From Bacteroides pyogenes_A (lineage in GTDB: Bacteria > Bacteroidota > Bacteroidia > Bacteroidales > Bacteroidaceae), in NCBI RefSeq assembly GCF_048595595.1, contig NZ_CP184347.1: a stretch of 64,000 nucleotides of DNA; one strand, 5' to 3'. Every line of letters begins with the position of its first letter. The stretch's first letter is position 1. Below the pieces are notes generated by a model. That model did no database searches. It was not told the DNA's origin and was given only the letters and a program-made list of their open reading frames with translations. The position numbers were made by a program, and so were the translations under genes. This document shows, piece after piece, positions 31,542 through 42,500 of this stretch.

Positions 31542-34500
31542 TTAAAATTTTAAAGTTAAGCCAAAAGAATACGTTGATAAGATCGGATAATAATCTCCAC
31601 TTGTATTTATTTCCGGATCCCATCCTTTACGATACTTACTAAAAGAAACAGGATTATCTAACGAAATATATAATCGCAAATTAGAGCAAGCAAACTTCCG
31701 AGTGACCTGCGAAGGAAGGGTATATCCTAATTGTACATTTCTAATTTTCAAATAAGAAGCATCCAATATCCAGAAATCAGAAGTTAAAGTGTTGATACTT
31801 CCTGCATTCGACATAACTTCCAAGCGTGGATATTTGGGATAGCGACTTTCCTGATTATTAGTCCAAGTCTCACGTGCTTGCCATTTCTGTATACTTCCCT
31901 CTTGGAAGAAAGCATATCCTGCATAATTAGTTAATAATCCTTTCACTTTTGCCACTCCTTGCAGAAGCATATTAAAATCAAAACCTTTATACTCTGCTCC
32001 TAAACTCAAGCCAAATGTATACTTCGGAATTCTGGAACCTAAATAAGTTTTATCGGCCTCGGTCACAGCTCCATCGTTACCATGCAAGTCTAAATAACGC
32101 AAGTCGCCGGCTTTGGCATTCGGAGCTATTTTACTTTGATTACTCCACTTGCTTACTTCGTCATCCGACAGAAAAACCCCATCTGTTTTATACCCATAAT
32201 ACATCTCCATCGGATATCCTATAAACAGATTACTGCCGTTACCCACCATACCGTTCGGTTGCTCTACATTACCTACCCCCAAACTAATTACCTTGTTTTT
32301 AATAATGGAAAAATTAGCATTAATATGATAATTAACGCCTCTCACGCTGTTTTGGTGCCCAAGTTCAAACTCCAATCCTTTGTTTTCAAGTGTTCCTGTA
32401 TTCACTTCCGAAACCGACAAACCGAAAATAGCCGAATAGCTTGCACTTGGCTTATACAATATATCGCTGGTTTTCCGATAAAAATAAATAGAACTGAAAG
32501 TCAACTTATTATCCCATAAGGAAGTCTCAAAGCCAATATCTGCCGTGCGTGTTTTCTCCCATTTCAAGCGAGGGTCGACATAAGTGGTTACCGCGGCCCC
32601 CTGAGTATAAACTCCTCCGAAAATATAATTCATAGATTTGTTTAAAGTATAAGTCGACTGATATGGATAGTTTCCAATATTATTATTTCCCAACGTCCCA
32701 TATGAAGCCTTCAATTTCAAATTATTAATAAAATTCAAGGATTCACTCTCTTTAAAAAACGTCTCTTCCGACAAGCGCCAGCCCAAAGCGACAGAAGGAA
32801 ACAATCCGAACTTGCTATCAGAAGGGAAACGTGATGAACCATCATACCTGACAGTAGATTCGAACAAATAGCGTTGATCGTAATTATACGTGAATCGCCC
32901 GAAAAAAGACATAATAGCCCAATCATATCCATTACCTTCATTCGTTTGTCCGTCGGCACCACCGGCGTCAAGATAAGGAACTTCATCGGAAGGAAAATTA
33001 TTCCGCATACCTCCCACATAACGATTCGACTCATCTTCCCAAGTATAACCACCTAATACGGAAAAATTATGTTTATGAAAACTATTATTATACTCTGCTA
33101 TAGCTTGAAAAGTCTTATAAGTGGTTTTTCTCATATTATCATATAGCGAAGAGGGACCTAATTTTTTTCCCGATGTAATTTCCATTTCCGAACGATAGTG
33201 ACGTACTTGCCCGTTCGTATAATTATATCCTCCGATAGCCTTTAATATAAGACTCTTCAATGGAGTATAAGCAAGTTCTATATTGGTAGTGAACTTGTCT
33301 GCATTTTCATTATAAAAAGAGCCGCTTTCCAACCATGACAAAGGAGTACCTTGCAGTTTAGGGCCTTGCCCGTATGTTCCATTTTCCAGCTTTGTGGCCC
33401 ATAAACCCGGAAAGCGTAAAGCATTACTCGTAAAAGATTTGAAACCAGCATTATCCAAAGCGCCGGGAGTGGAAGGTTCGTATCTTTTTGAAGCGATTCC
33501 ACCTAATCTGGCTGTAAGCTTTATGTTTTTTACCAGTTCAGTGGTTAAGTTCACTCTACCATTATAGCGTTCATAATAGTTATGCTCCATTAAGCCATTC
33601 TGCCTCACATAACCAAAAGAAAGCATATATTGCGTTTTTTCATTTCCACCGCTAACAGTAAGCTCATGTCCTGTTTGCAACCCTTTGTTATCTAATAACA
33701 TGTCTAGATAATGTTCGTTAGGATAATTATAAGGATCTGTGCCTTCTTTCAGTTTACGAATTTCGTCTTGAGAAAAGCTTTCTTTTCCAATGGCTTTATT
33801 ATACAACTCTGCATATTCCCATGAATCACACATATCGGGTAAAGCGCTTGCTTTATTAAAACCTATGTATCCATTATAACTCACATTGGCCTTGCCTTTC
33901 TGACCGCCTTTAGTTTTCACAAGGATAACTCCATTTGCTGCCCGTGAACCATAAATCGCAGCCGATGAAGCATCTTTTAAAACAGAAATACTCTCTATGT
34001 CGACAGGGTTCAAATCATTTAAAGAACCCGGCAGACCATCGATCAAGACTAGCGGAGAGGGGGTTGCTCCAAAAGAACCTACCCCACGCACGCGAATAGT
34101 TCCTTCGTCTGCACCAGGATTTCCACTGGACTGCTTAATGGTAACCCCAGAAAGTTGCCCCGTCAGCATGTTAGATATACTCGGTACCGATCTTGATTCC
34201 AACTTTTTACTATCTACAGTCGAAATAGACCCGATAACATTTACTTTCTTCTGTGAACCATAGCCTATTACTACAACCTCCTCAAGAGCTTTGGCATCCT
34301 CAATCAATAAAATATTAAGAAATTTTCCTGTTTCCGTTTTTACGATTTGTTGCCTATATCCTATGTAAGAAACTTCAATACTGACAGTATTGTTATCGAC
34401 AAACAACACGAATTCACCTTGCAGATCAGTCACAGTTCCATTACTTGTACCCTTCTCCACAACACTTGCTCCTATAACAGGTTCTCCTGTCGCATCAGTG

Positions 34501-34919
34501 ACTTTGCCAGAAATCCATTGTTTTACTTCTTTCTGAAGAGTCTTCCGACTATTTTCTTTAAAAGTATCCGATAAAGAGATAATCACCTGATTATCAACTA
34601 TTCTATATTTATACTCCGTATCATTTAAAATATCATCCAATATTTTCTCAATGGAAGCATTTTCCACATCAATAGATACTTTCTTGTGTAATCTTACCTG
34701 ATTGTCACTATAAAAGAAAGTATATTTGCTTTGCCTTTCTATTTCCTGAATAATACTTTCAATAGTTGCCTGCTCTTTCTTCAGTGAAAATTTAAGCTGC
34801 TGAGCCATCACTTTACCCGGTATATTTCCGAGTACTCCTACAATCAAAGCTGTTGCAAAAGAAAATCTCATTTTCCGAACAACTTGCAAATACCACAATT
34901 TGTTTTTCATCATAAACAT
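31542..34919 (-). CDS. SusC-like TonB-dependent transporter with N-terminal STN signalling domain
   Basis: 1125 residues (start at 34919 or at the second/third Met, 34913/34910). The order is signal peptide (cleavage near VMAQ), STN domain (about 45-115: TFFYSDNQVRLHKKVSIDV), carboxypeptidase-D-like repeat (about 137-215: GKVTDATGEPVIGASVVEKG), TonB plug with EEVVVIGYGSQKK and SRAANGVILVKTKGG, then the 22-strand barrel ending in LTLKF. STN-bearing SusC proteins pass a substrate signal to FecR/ECF pairs, and such a pair lies directly upstream. It imports glycan fragments across the outer membrane. Confidence 0.94.
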   Translation of the reverse strand: MFMMKNKLWYLQVVRKMRFSFATALIVGVLGNIPGKVMAQQLKFSLKKEQATIESIIQEIERQSKYTFFYSDNQVRLHKKVSIDVENASIEKILDDILNDTEYKYRIVDNQVIISLSDTFKENSRKTLQKEVKQWISGKVTDATGEPVIGASVVEKGTSNGTVTDLQGEFVLFVDNNTVSIEVSYIGYRQQIVKTETGKFLNILLIEDAKALEEVVVIGYGSQKKVNVIGSISTVDSKKLESRSVPSISNMLTGQLSGVTIKQSSGNPGADEGTIRVRGVGSFGATPSPLVLIDGLPGSLNDLNPVDIESISVLKDASSAAIYGSRAANGVILVKTKGGQKGKANVSYNGYIGFNKASALPDMCDSWEYAELYNKAIGKESFSQDEIRKLKEGTDPYNYPNEHYLDMLLDNKGLQTGHELTVSGGNEKTQYMLSFGYVRQNGLMEHNYYERYNGRVNLTTELVKNIKLTARLGGIASKRYEPSTPGALDNAGFKSFTSNALRFPGLWATKLENGTYGQGPKLQGTPLSWLESGSFYNENADKFTTNIELAYTPLKSLILKAIGGYNYTNGQVRHYRSEMEITSGKKLGPSSLYDNMRKTTYKTFQAIAEYNNSFHKHNFSVLGGYTWEDESNRYVGGMRNNFPSDEVPYLDAGGADGQTNEGNGYDWAIMSFFGRFTYNYDQRYLFESTVRYDGSSRFPSDSKFGLFPSVALGWRLSEETFFKESESLNFINNLKLKASYGTLGNNNIGNYPYQSTYTLNKSMNYIFGGVYTQGAAVTTYVDPRLKWEKTRTADIGFETSLWDNKLTFSSIYFYRKTSDILYKPSASYSAIFGLSVSEVNTGTLENKGLEFELGHQNSVRGVNYHINANFSIIKNKVISLGVGNVEQPNGMVGNGSNLFIGYPMEMYYGYKTDGVFLSDDEVSKWSNQSKIAPNAKAGDLRYLDLHGNDGAVTEADKTYLGSRIPKYTFGLSLGAEYKGFDFNMLLQGVAKVKGLLTNYAGYAFFQEGSIQKWQARETWTNNQESRYPKYPRLEVMSNAGSINTLTSDFWILDASYLKIRNVQLGYTLPSQVTRKFACSNLRLYISLDNPVSFSKYRKGWDPEINTSGDYYPILSTYSFGLTLKF

Positions 34920-34999
34920 ATCAATAGATTTAATATTAATAATAGCACAATTTACTTTATTAAAATAAGATGTGATCGGGGTTAGTTAACAAAGGATCT

Positions 35000-35995
35000 C
35001 TATTTTTTCTTTTTTAGTTCATAAGTTCCATCGGGCATAAGACAATAAACAAGTGCAGGTTCACTACGCGACATCAGATCCAATATCAAATCCAAAGACT
35101 CATTACGAACAGCGAATGTAAAACGATAATAATCAGACACGTCTTTCGAACAATGAATTTTCTGTCCATACCATTTTTCCAAACGGGGAATTATCATCGA
35201 AAGTTTTTCATTCTTAAAGTTCAATCCCTTCTTCAGTCGCCACAAAGAATATGTGTCAGCATCTACAGTATCTATTTCAACAATACCTCTTCGAAGAGAT
35301 AACCTCTGGTCCGGAATAAGCGTATAGTCTTTCGAGTTCTTTTCAAAATCTCCTTTCGGAGTAACTTTTATTTTTCCTGTCAAAAGTATAACTTCTACCT
35401 CTTCATCGCCATCAAAACTGAATACTTCGAATGACGTCCCTAAAGCTTTAACATCCATTTGGGCAGTTTGAACAATAAACGGACGAGCCTTATCGGGCAT
35501 CACACTAAAAAAAGCCTGTCCGGAAAGTTCTACAACTCGTCTATCACCGTCAAAACGTTCAGGATAAGTCAAGCGGCTTCCCGCATTCAACATCACACAG
35601 GTTCCGTCTGACAGTCTCAGCGAGTCCATTGTTTGCCGGCCTGCCGTGACAATATAAGTATTTGTACTAACTCTCGTATTTACAAACAAAAGCAACGATA
35701 AGGCACCACAGATAATAATCAATACAACAGAAGCCACCCATAAAGAAAGATTAGTTACCAGTCGCGAAGCAGAGCGATGCTTCGGCTTTCCCGCTATTAC
35801 TCGTAAAATATTCCTTAAAATACGTTCTTCTTGTTTTTTATCAGCTTTAGCACCATCGGTAGTCATATTCCATTTCTCGGCAATCATCCTTTCTATCACA
35901 GGCTCTTCATTTAATCTTTTACGATCCTCCAAAGACATTCGTCCTTCCAAAAGCCTAAAAAAAACATCAGCATTATTTATTTTACTTTGCTTCAT
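35000..35995 (-). CDS. FecR-family anti-sigma factor
   Basis: 331 residues. The cytoplasmic N-terminus (about 1-80) would bind sigma; one membrane helix follows (about 83-107, LSLWVASVVLIIICGALSLLLF). The periplasmic FecR domain has DGTCVMLNAGSRLTYPE and VELSGQAFFSV, and ends with an STN-contacting domain (LNFKNEKLSMIIPRLEKWYGQKI). It links the SusC transporter to the ECF sigma factor at 36303-36857. Confidence 0.93.
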   Translation of the reverse strand: MKQSKINNADVFFRLLEGRMSLEDRKRLNEEPVIERMIAEKWNMTTDGAKADKKQEERILRNILRVIAGKPKHRSASRLVTNLSLWVASVVLIIICGALSLLLFVNTRVSTNTYIVTAGRQTMDSLRLSDGTCVMLNAGSRLTYPERFDGDRRVVELSGQAFFSVMPDKARPFIVQTAQMDVKALGTSFEVFSFDGDEEVEVILLTGKIKVTPKGDFEKNSKDYTLIPDQRLSLRRGIVEIDTVDADTYSLWRLKKGLNFKNEKLSMIIPRLEKWYGQKIHCSKDVSDYYRFTFAVRNESLDLILDLMSRSEPALVYCLMPDGTYELKKKK

Positions 35996-36302
35996 GTCTC
36001 ATCTCTTATTTAACGTTACTCACATATATAAATACCCTCATAAACAACTTACCCCCCAAGAAAAATACAAATCTTTTGTAGCTTTCCCTAAAAGCAAAAT
36101 AATCCTAAGGGCGTTTCAATGTTAACATTTAGAGAAAATACCGAGAAAGTTGTTTTTTTCGAAAAACCCATTTCCTTTTTATTTCATACCCCCAAACGAC
36201 TCCTGACATCGGTTCATTTGTCAAGCCAAAAGCAAGCAGAAATAAAAACCAAGTAAATTAGTCAGCTACTTCAGCACAAAAAAAAGTTTCTATAAAGAGC
36301 TT
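35996..36302. other. Gene-free gap between FecR and ECF sigma genes
   Basis: 307 bp with no convincing reading frame, tRNA-like fold or strong promoter. A short TTTTTTTCGAAAAA inverted run lies near 36151-36166. Such a gap is unusually long for a sigma/FecR pair and could hold a promoter I cannot recognise. Confidence 0.5.
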
Positions 36303-36857
36303 TTAAATGGAGAGGAAGATAGAATAAATTAGCAGATTCTTACGCAAAATCTTGAGTGCATCATTGATATGACGCTCAACTGTTTTCTCACTAATTGAAA
36401 GGCGAACAGCAATTTCCCTGTAAGTCAAATATTCCATACGACTTAACCGATAAATCTCTTGCTGTCTGGGAGATAATTCTTTAATCAATAAGTCAACATA
36501 AGCTTTTAAATCAGTCACAAAAATTTGTTCCTCCACATCATTCGTAAGATGTGAATCTATGACAGAAAGCACCGTTTCCCGATACGCGTTTTCATTAAAG
36601 CTTCTGCGAAATTGATTAAAAATAAGGTTACGAGTTATAATAAAAAGAAAACTATCAAGTTTATCATTCTCACGTATAAATTCCCGACTTTCCCATAGTT
36701 TTAAGAAGACTGCCTGAACAACATCTTCCGCATCGTCTACAGATGACAAATATACGCGTGAGAAGTTATACACTTTCGCCCAATATTTTCTATACAGCAC
36801 TGTGAATGCTTTTGTATCTCCCTGCCTTAAACCTAATATAAGCTCTTTGTCAGCCAT
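36303..36857 (-). CDS. ECF-type RNA polymerase sigma factor
   Basis: 184 residues. Region 2 reads VDDAEDVVQAVFLKLWE; region 4 reads ELSPRQQEIYRLSRMEYLTYREIAVRLSISEKTVERHI with its helix-turn-helix. With FecR and STN-SusC it forms a trans-envelope switch that induces the transporter operon when its glycan is bound. Confidence 0.93.
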   Translation of the reverse strand: MADKELILGLRQGDTKAFTVLYRKYWAKVYNFSRVYLSSVDDAEDVVQAVFLKLWESREFIRENDKLDSFLFIITRNLIFNQFRRSFNENAYRETVLSVIDSHLTNDVEEQIFVTDLKAYVDLLIKELSPRQQEIYRLSRMEYLTYREIAVRLSISEKTVERHINDALKILRKNLLIYSIFLSI

Positions 36858-36874
36858 ATTGCCCCATACCGTTA

Positions 36875-36882
36875 CAAATATA
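36875..36882 (-). promoter_or_regulatory. -7 element before the ECF sigma gene
   Basis: The minus strand reads TATATTTG, 18 bp before the start codon. A TTTG lies upstream but with only a 15-bp spacer. Confidence 0.4.
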
Positions 36883-37135
36883 TTTATTTAAAAAAAACAA
36901 AAGTAAATAATTTACAACATATAATAAGAACAAAACAAAGAAAACATTGCAATAATCAACAAATTAGTTCACAAAGCGGTGTACATCGTTAAAAAAAAAC
37001 AAAAGAAGAAACATATAGGTAGGGTGTAAAGGTTATTTCTGTGTATTTAAGATACATTCGCAAAACAAATTCAAATGGTAAAGCAAAAAACAATTATAAT
37101 TCTTTAAATATAAACCTTTTAAACCGAAAAACATT

Positions 37136-38539
37136 ATGCGCAATCTTTTTACGATTTTAATCGTTATTGTAACTTTGTTCAAAATCCAAAACGGATATGC
37201 ACAGAAAACAAAAAGTGACTTCTCTCCTATTCGGATAGAAACTCCCGAACGACCTGCCGGACAAAAAGATGTTCTCCAACTTACTACCCCCAAAATGGAA
37301 ACGGTTCGTGTAGGATTCATCGGACTCGGCATGCGTGGCCCCGGAGCTGTGGAACGTTTCACACATATTCCCGGCACCCAAGTGGTAGCCCTTTGCGACA
37401 TTTATCCCGAACGTGTGGAAAAAGCTCAAAAATATTTAGTTAAAGCCGGTCTTCCCAAAGCAGCCGAATATTCCGGTAGCGAAGATGCCTGGAAGAAATT
37501 GTGCGAACGGACTGACATCGACCTTGTATATATAGTAACCGACTGGAAAAATCACGCAGAAATGGGAGTTTATGCAATGGAGCAAGGCAAACATGTAGCC
37601 ATCGAGGTTCCGGCAGCCATGACTTTGGATGAAATATGGAAGTTGATCAATACTTCGGAAAGAACCCGTAAGCATTGCATGCAGCTGGAGAATTGCGTAT
37701 ACGACTTTTTTGAACTGACCACACTAAACATGGCTCATCAAGGAGTATTCGGAGAAATTTTGCATGCCGAAGGAGCTTATATCCATAATCTGGAAGATTT
37801 CTGGGGGCATTACTGGAACAATTGGCGCATGGATTACAACCGTAAATTTCGTGGAGACGTATATGCCACACATGGCATGGGACCTGCTTGCCAACTGCTC
37901 GACATTCATCGCGGAGACCGTATGAAGACTCTTGTGTCCATGGACACAAAAGCCGTTAACGGTCCGGCATATATCAAGAACAAAACCGGAGAAGAGGTAA
38001 AAGACTTCCAGAACGGCGACCAAACCACCACAATGATACGTACGGAAAAAGGAAAGACTATGCTGATTCAGCACAATGTGATGACGCCTCGCCCTTACAG
38101 CCGTATGTATCAAGCAGTAGGAACCGATGGCTTCGCTGACAAATATCCGATGGAGATGTATTGTCTTCGTCCGACTCAGGTAGATTCGGATATAGCACCC
38201 GACCACGAGAAACTGAACGCGCACGGTCCTGTAACAGAAGAAGTGAAAAAAGCTCTGATGGAAAGATACAAACACCCGATTCACCGTGAATTGGAAGAAA
38301 CTGCCAAGAAAGTAGGTGGACACGGAGGAATGGACTATATAATGGATTACCGTTTAATATACTGTTTACGGAACGGATTGCCATTGGACATGGACGTATA
38401 CGATTTAGCCGAATGGTGTTGTCTGGCCGAACTCAGCCGTATCTCTATCGAAAACGGTTCCACTCCGGTAGAAGTACCTGATTTCACCCGCGGAGGATGG
38501 GAAAGAATCAAAGGATATAGACACGCCTTTGCTAATTAA
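37136..38539 (+). CDS. GH109-type alpha-N-acetylgalactosaminidase (Gfo/Idh/MocA fold), exported
   Basis: 467 residues with a signal peptide (cleavage near GYA-Q). The NAD-binding motif is VGFIGLGMRGPG, then CDIYPERVEKA, VTDWKNHAEM and KHVAIEVPAAMT. The second domain has GDVYATHGMGPACQLLDIHRGD, which resembles the GH109 active-site region. GH109 enzymes cleave terminal alpha-GalNAc by an NAD-dependent redox mechanism. The Bacteroides setting, beside a sulfatase PUL and beta-galactosidase, fits mucin or blood-group A glycan use. Other oxidoreductases of the fold cannot be excluded by eye. Confidence 0.85.
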   Translation: MRNLFTILIVIVTLFKIQNGYAQKTKSDFSPIRIETPERPAGQKDVLQLTTPKMETVRVGFIGLGMRGPGAVERFTHIPGTQVVALCDIYPERVEKAQKYLVKAGLPKAAEYSGSEDAWKKLCERTDIDLVYIVTDWKNHAEMGVYAMEQGKHVAIEVPAAMTLDEIWKLINTSERTRKHCMQLENCVYDFFELTTLNMAHQGVFGEILHAEGAYIHNLEDFWGHYWNNWRMDYNRKFRGDVYATHGMGPACQLLDIHRGDRMKTLVSMDTKAVNGPAYIKNKTGEEVKDFQNGDQTTTMIRTEKGKTMLIQHNVMTPRPYSRMYQAVGTDGFADKYPMEMYCLRPTQVDSDIAPDHEKLNAHGPVTEEVKKALMERYKHPIHRELEETAKKVGGHGGMDYIMDYRLIYCLRNGLPLDMDVYDLAEWCCLAELSRISIENGSTPVEVPDFTRGGWERIKGYRHAFAN

Positions 38540-38557
38540 GAACTTTTAAACATAGCC

Positions 38558-38617
38558 AACACAGATTGCCCGAATATTTTTACTTCTTTTGTAAAGATAT
38601 TCGGATGATCTGTGTTT
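38558..38617. repeat. Long imperfect hairpin between the GH109-type gene and yitT-like gene
   Basis: AACACAGAT (38558-38566) pairs with ATCTGTGTT (38609-38617) and CCGAATAT (38570-38577) with ATATTCGG (38597-38604), plus a TTTTAC/GTAAAG inner part. There is no T-run beyond the stem. It may end or stabilise the GH109-type message. Confidence 0.6.
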
Positions 38618-38665
38618 AGTGTGTGAAAATCTTATTAATCTTTATCGTCGGGGCGGCATAATAGT

Positions 38666-39556
38666 ATGAAAACATACATCGGCAAAACCTCTAAGCAAGT
38701 TGTGTACAGGGAGGCTAAGGATTATATAACCATTGCTTTCGGGATGGTTTTGTATAGTATAGGATGGGTATTGTTCCTTCTCCCCAATGACATTACTACC
38801 GGTGGTGTACCCGGTATTGCTTCCATCATTTATTTTGCCACCGGTTCTCCTGTGCAATACAGCTACTTCGGCATCAATTTTTTCCTTTTAATTCTGGCTC
38901 TGAAAATATTAGGCTTCAAGTTCAGCATTAAAACAATCTTTGCGGTATTCACGCTGACTTTTTTTGTTTCAGTGATACAGGAAGTAACCAAAGGTACGCA
39001 GTTGCTCCAGAGTCAACCTTTCATGGCGTGTGTTTTAGGCGCATCTTTTTGCGGAGCCGGGGTAGGAACAGCCTTTTCGGCCAATGGGAGCACGGGAGGA
39101 ACAGACATTATTGCGGCCATTGTACATAAATATCGGGAAATAACACTCGGAAGGGTTATATTATTATGCGATCTGGTAATTATCTCTTCCAGTTATTTTG
39201 TTTTAAAAGACTGGGAAAAGGTTGTATATGGATTTGTCACCCTTTATATTTGTAGTTTCGTAATAGACCAAGTGGTAAACAGTTCCCGACAGTCGGTTCA
39301 GTTTTTTATTATCAGCAACCAATGGGAAGAAATTGCCCGACATATAAATGAATATCCCAAGCGGGGAGTTACAATCATCAACGCAACCGGTTTCTACTCG
39401 GGTAAAGAACAAAAGATGATGTTCGTGCTGGCACGAAAACGAGAATCGGCAACGATTTTCAGACTAATAAAAGACATCGACCCGCACGCTTTTGTATCAC
39501 AAAGCGCCGTTATCGGTGTTTACGGTGAAGGATTCGACCGTATAAAAGTAAAGTAA
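38666..39556 (+). CDS. YitT-family (DUF161/DUF2179) membrane protein
   Basis: 296 residues: five or six membrane segments with FLLPNDITTGGVPGIASI and FCGAGVGTAFSANGSTGGTDIIA, then a C-terminal DUF2179 domain (about 205-290, RGVTIINATGFYSGKEQKMMFVLARKRE). Function unknown; widely conserved. It stands 21 bp before the beta-galactosidase gene, so they probably share a transcript. Confidence 0.88.
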   Translation: MKTYIGKTSKQVVYREAKDYITIAFGMVLYSIGWVLFLLPNDITTGGVPGIASIIYFATGSPVQYSYFGINFFLLILALKILGFKFSIKTIFAVFTLTFFVSVIQEVTKGTQLLQSQPFMACVLGASFCGAGVGTAFSANGSTGGTDIIAAIVHKYREITLGRVILLCDLVIISSSYFVLKDWEKVVYGFVTLYICSFVIDQVVNSSRQSVQFFIISNQWEEIARHINEYPKRGVTIINATGFYSGKEQKMMFVLARKRESATIFRLIKDIDPHAFVSQSAVIGVYGEGFDRIKVK

Positions 39557-39577
39557 CAACCACCATAAATAAATAAC

Positions 39578-42500
39578 ATGAGAAAAAACATCTATCATGC
39601 CATCTTCGGCATACTTCTCTTCGAAAGTCTCACACTTCTTCCCCATGCTGCATACGCGCAGGCGAGCAAAACACAAACGCCTTATTGGAAAGATGTACAA
39701 GTAGTAGCTGTCAATAAAGAATATCCGCGAACAGCATTCATGACATACGATAACCGGACAGACGCTCTTTCCGGCAGATACGAAAAGAGTAATTACTACA
39801 AGTTGCTTAACGGCACATGGAAATTCTATCATGCAGACAGTTACAAAGATCTCCCAGCCGGCATTACCGAAGCAAACACAAGTACAGCGAATTGGAATGA
39901 TATAAAGGTTCCCGGAAATTGGGAAGTGCAAGGATACGGGACGGCTATTTATACCAATCACGGATATGAATTCCGCCCGAGGAACCCGCAGCCTCCCGCA
40001 TTGCCGGAAGCGAATCCGGTAGGCGTTTACCACCGTGATATCGAAATTCCTTCCGATTGGATGGATCGGGATATCTATCTGCATTTATCAGGAGCCAAAT
40101 CGGGAGTATATGTATATATCAACGGAAAAGAAGCAGGATACAGCGAAGATTCGAAAAATCCCGCAGAGTTCCTGATCAATAAGTATGTCACGGCAGGAAA
40201 GAACGTACTGACACTGAAAATATTCCGTTGGAGTACAGGATCTTACTTGGAATGTCAGGACTTCTGGCGCATCAGCGGTATCGAACGGGATGTATATATA
40301 TACTCTCAACCGAAAGCTTCAATCAAAGACTTCCGCGTCAAATCTACTTTGGACGACAGTTATCAAACAGGTGTCTTCTCGTTGGACATAGATTTACGCA
40401 ACCGCCGGACGGATGCAAGTAATCTGACGGTAATTTACGAACTGCTAAACGCACAGGGAAAAGCCGTTTCTACCGAAGAAAAGGCGATGAACGTTCCCGC
40501 AGGCGAAGTGCGTACAGTCTCTTTCGGCAAAGAAATTCCCGAAGTACTCACATGGACTTCGGAACATCCGAATTTGTACAAGCTGATGATGACCATCAAA
40601 GAAAACGGCAGGGTAAGCGAAATCGTGCCTTTCAATGTAGGATTCCGCCGCATAGAAATTAAACCGATTGAACAAAAAGCAGTCAACGGCAAACCTTACG
40701 TTTGTCTGTTCATCAACGGGCAGCCTCTAAAATTAAAAGGGGTCAACGTACACGAACATAATCCGGAGACAGGACATTACGTGCCGGAGGAACTAATGAG
40801 ACGTGACTTCGAATTGATGAAACAACACAATCTGAACACCGTTCGCTTGTGCCATTATCCGCAAGACCGCCGTTTCTATGAACTTTGCGATGAATACGGT
40901 TTGTATGTTTACGACGAAGCCAACATCGAAAGCCACGGAATGTATTACGATCTTCGCAAAGGCGGCACATTGGGCAACAATCCGGAATGGCTGAAAGCGC
41001 ACATGGATCGCACGATCAACATGTTCGAACGTAATAAAAACTACCCTTCCGTGACATTCTGGTCGTTAGGAAACGAAGCAGGCAACGGATACAATTTCTA
41101 TCAGACTTATATATGGGTGAAAGAAGCCGACAAGAATCTCATGAACCGCCCCGTGAACTACGAGCGCGCCCAATGGGAATGGAACTCGGATATGTATGTT
41201 CCCCAATACCCCGGAGCAGCTTGGCTTGAAAGCATAGGGAGAAACGGAAGCGACCGTCCGATAGTTCCATCCGAATATGCGCATGCCATGGGCAATTCTA
41301 CCGGTAATATCTGGGGGCAATGGCAGGCGATTTATAAATACCCGAACCTGCAGGGAGGATATATCTGGGATTGGGTAGACCAGGGTATTCTGCAAAAAGA
41401 CAAGAACGGAAGAGAGTATTGGGCTTACGGAGGCGATTTCGGAGTGAACGCTCCGAGCGACGGAAACTTCCTTTGCAACGGAATAGTAAACCCCGACCGT
41501 ACTCCGCACCCTGCCATGGCTGAAGTGAAATATGTGCATCAGAATGTTGCCTTTGAAGCTATCGATGCCGGAAAGGGAGTATTCAGAATCACGAACCGAT
41601 TCTATTTTACGAATCTGAATAAATACCGGATACACTATAACATATCGGCGAATGGAAAAACCGTTCGTAACGGAAAAACCACACTGAACATCGCTCCTCA
41701 AGCTTCGCAGGAGTTTACCGTACCGGTAAGCAATATGAAGGCGAAAGCAGGAACCGAATACTTTGTAAACTTCAGTGTTGCGACAGTAGAACCGGAGCCG
41801 TTGATTCCTGCAGGATTTGAAATCGCATACGATCAATTCCGCCTACCTATTAACGCCGCAAAGACCGCTTACAAAACAGGAGGCCCCATGTTGAAAACCA
41901 ATGTAGACGGCGACAATTTTGTTGTTTCTTCATCGAAAGTCAACTTTACATTTAACAAGAAGAGCGGATTGGTAACTTCGTACCGAGTAGACGGAACGGA
42001 ATATTTTAAAGACGGATTCGGCATCCAGCCCAACTTCTGGCGCGGACCGACGGATAACGACTATGGTAACGGAACCCCGAAACGCCTGCAAGTATGGAAA
42101 CAATCGAGCAAAAACTTCAGGGTGACAGACGTGCAAATGAGTACGGAAGACAAAGCCGTATTATTGAAAGCGACGTATCTCTTGACCGCAGGAAACCTGT
42201 ATAACATAACTTATAAGATTTATCCGAACGGAGTGGTCAATGTAAAGGTGCAGTTTACTTCCACCGATATGCTCGCTGCTGAAACGGCTGTTTCGGAAGC
42301 TACCCGCACGGCAACATTCACTCCGGGCAACGAAGAGGCACGAAAAGCCACATCGAAGCTGGAAGTTCCGCGTATCGGCGTTCGTTTCCGCCTGCCGGCT
42401 TCCATGAATCAGGTGGAATATTTCGGACGCGGACCGGAAGAGAATTACATCGACCGCAACCACGGAACACTGGTGGGTATTTATAAAACAACGGCAGACC

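Noticed and set aside
41066..41836. Long minus-strand open frame inside the beta-galactosidase gene
   Set aside because: It is antisense to conserved GH2 active-site sequence and lacks a recognisable domain.
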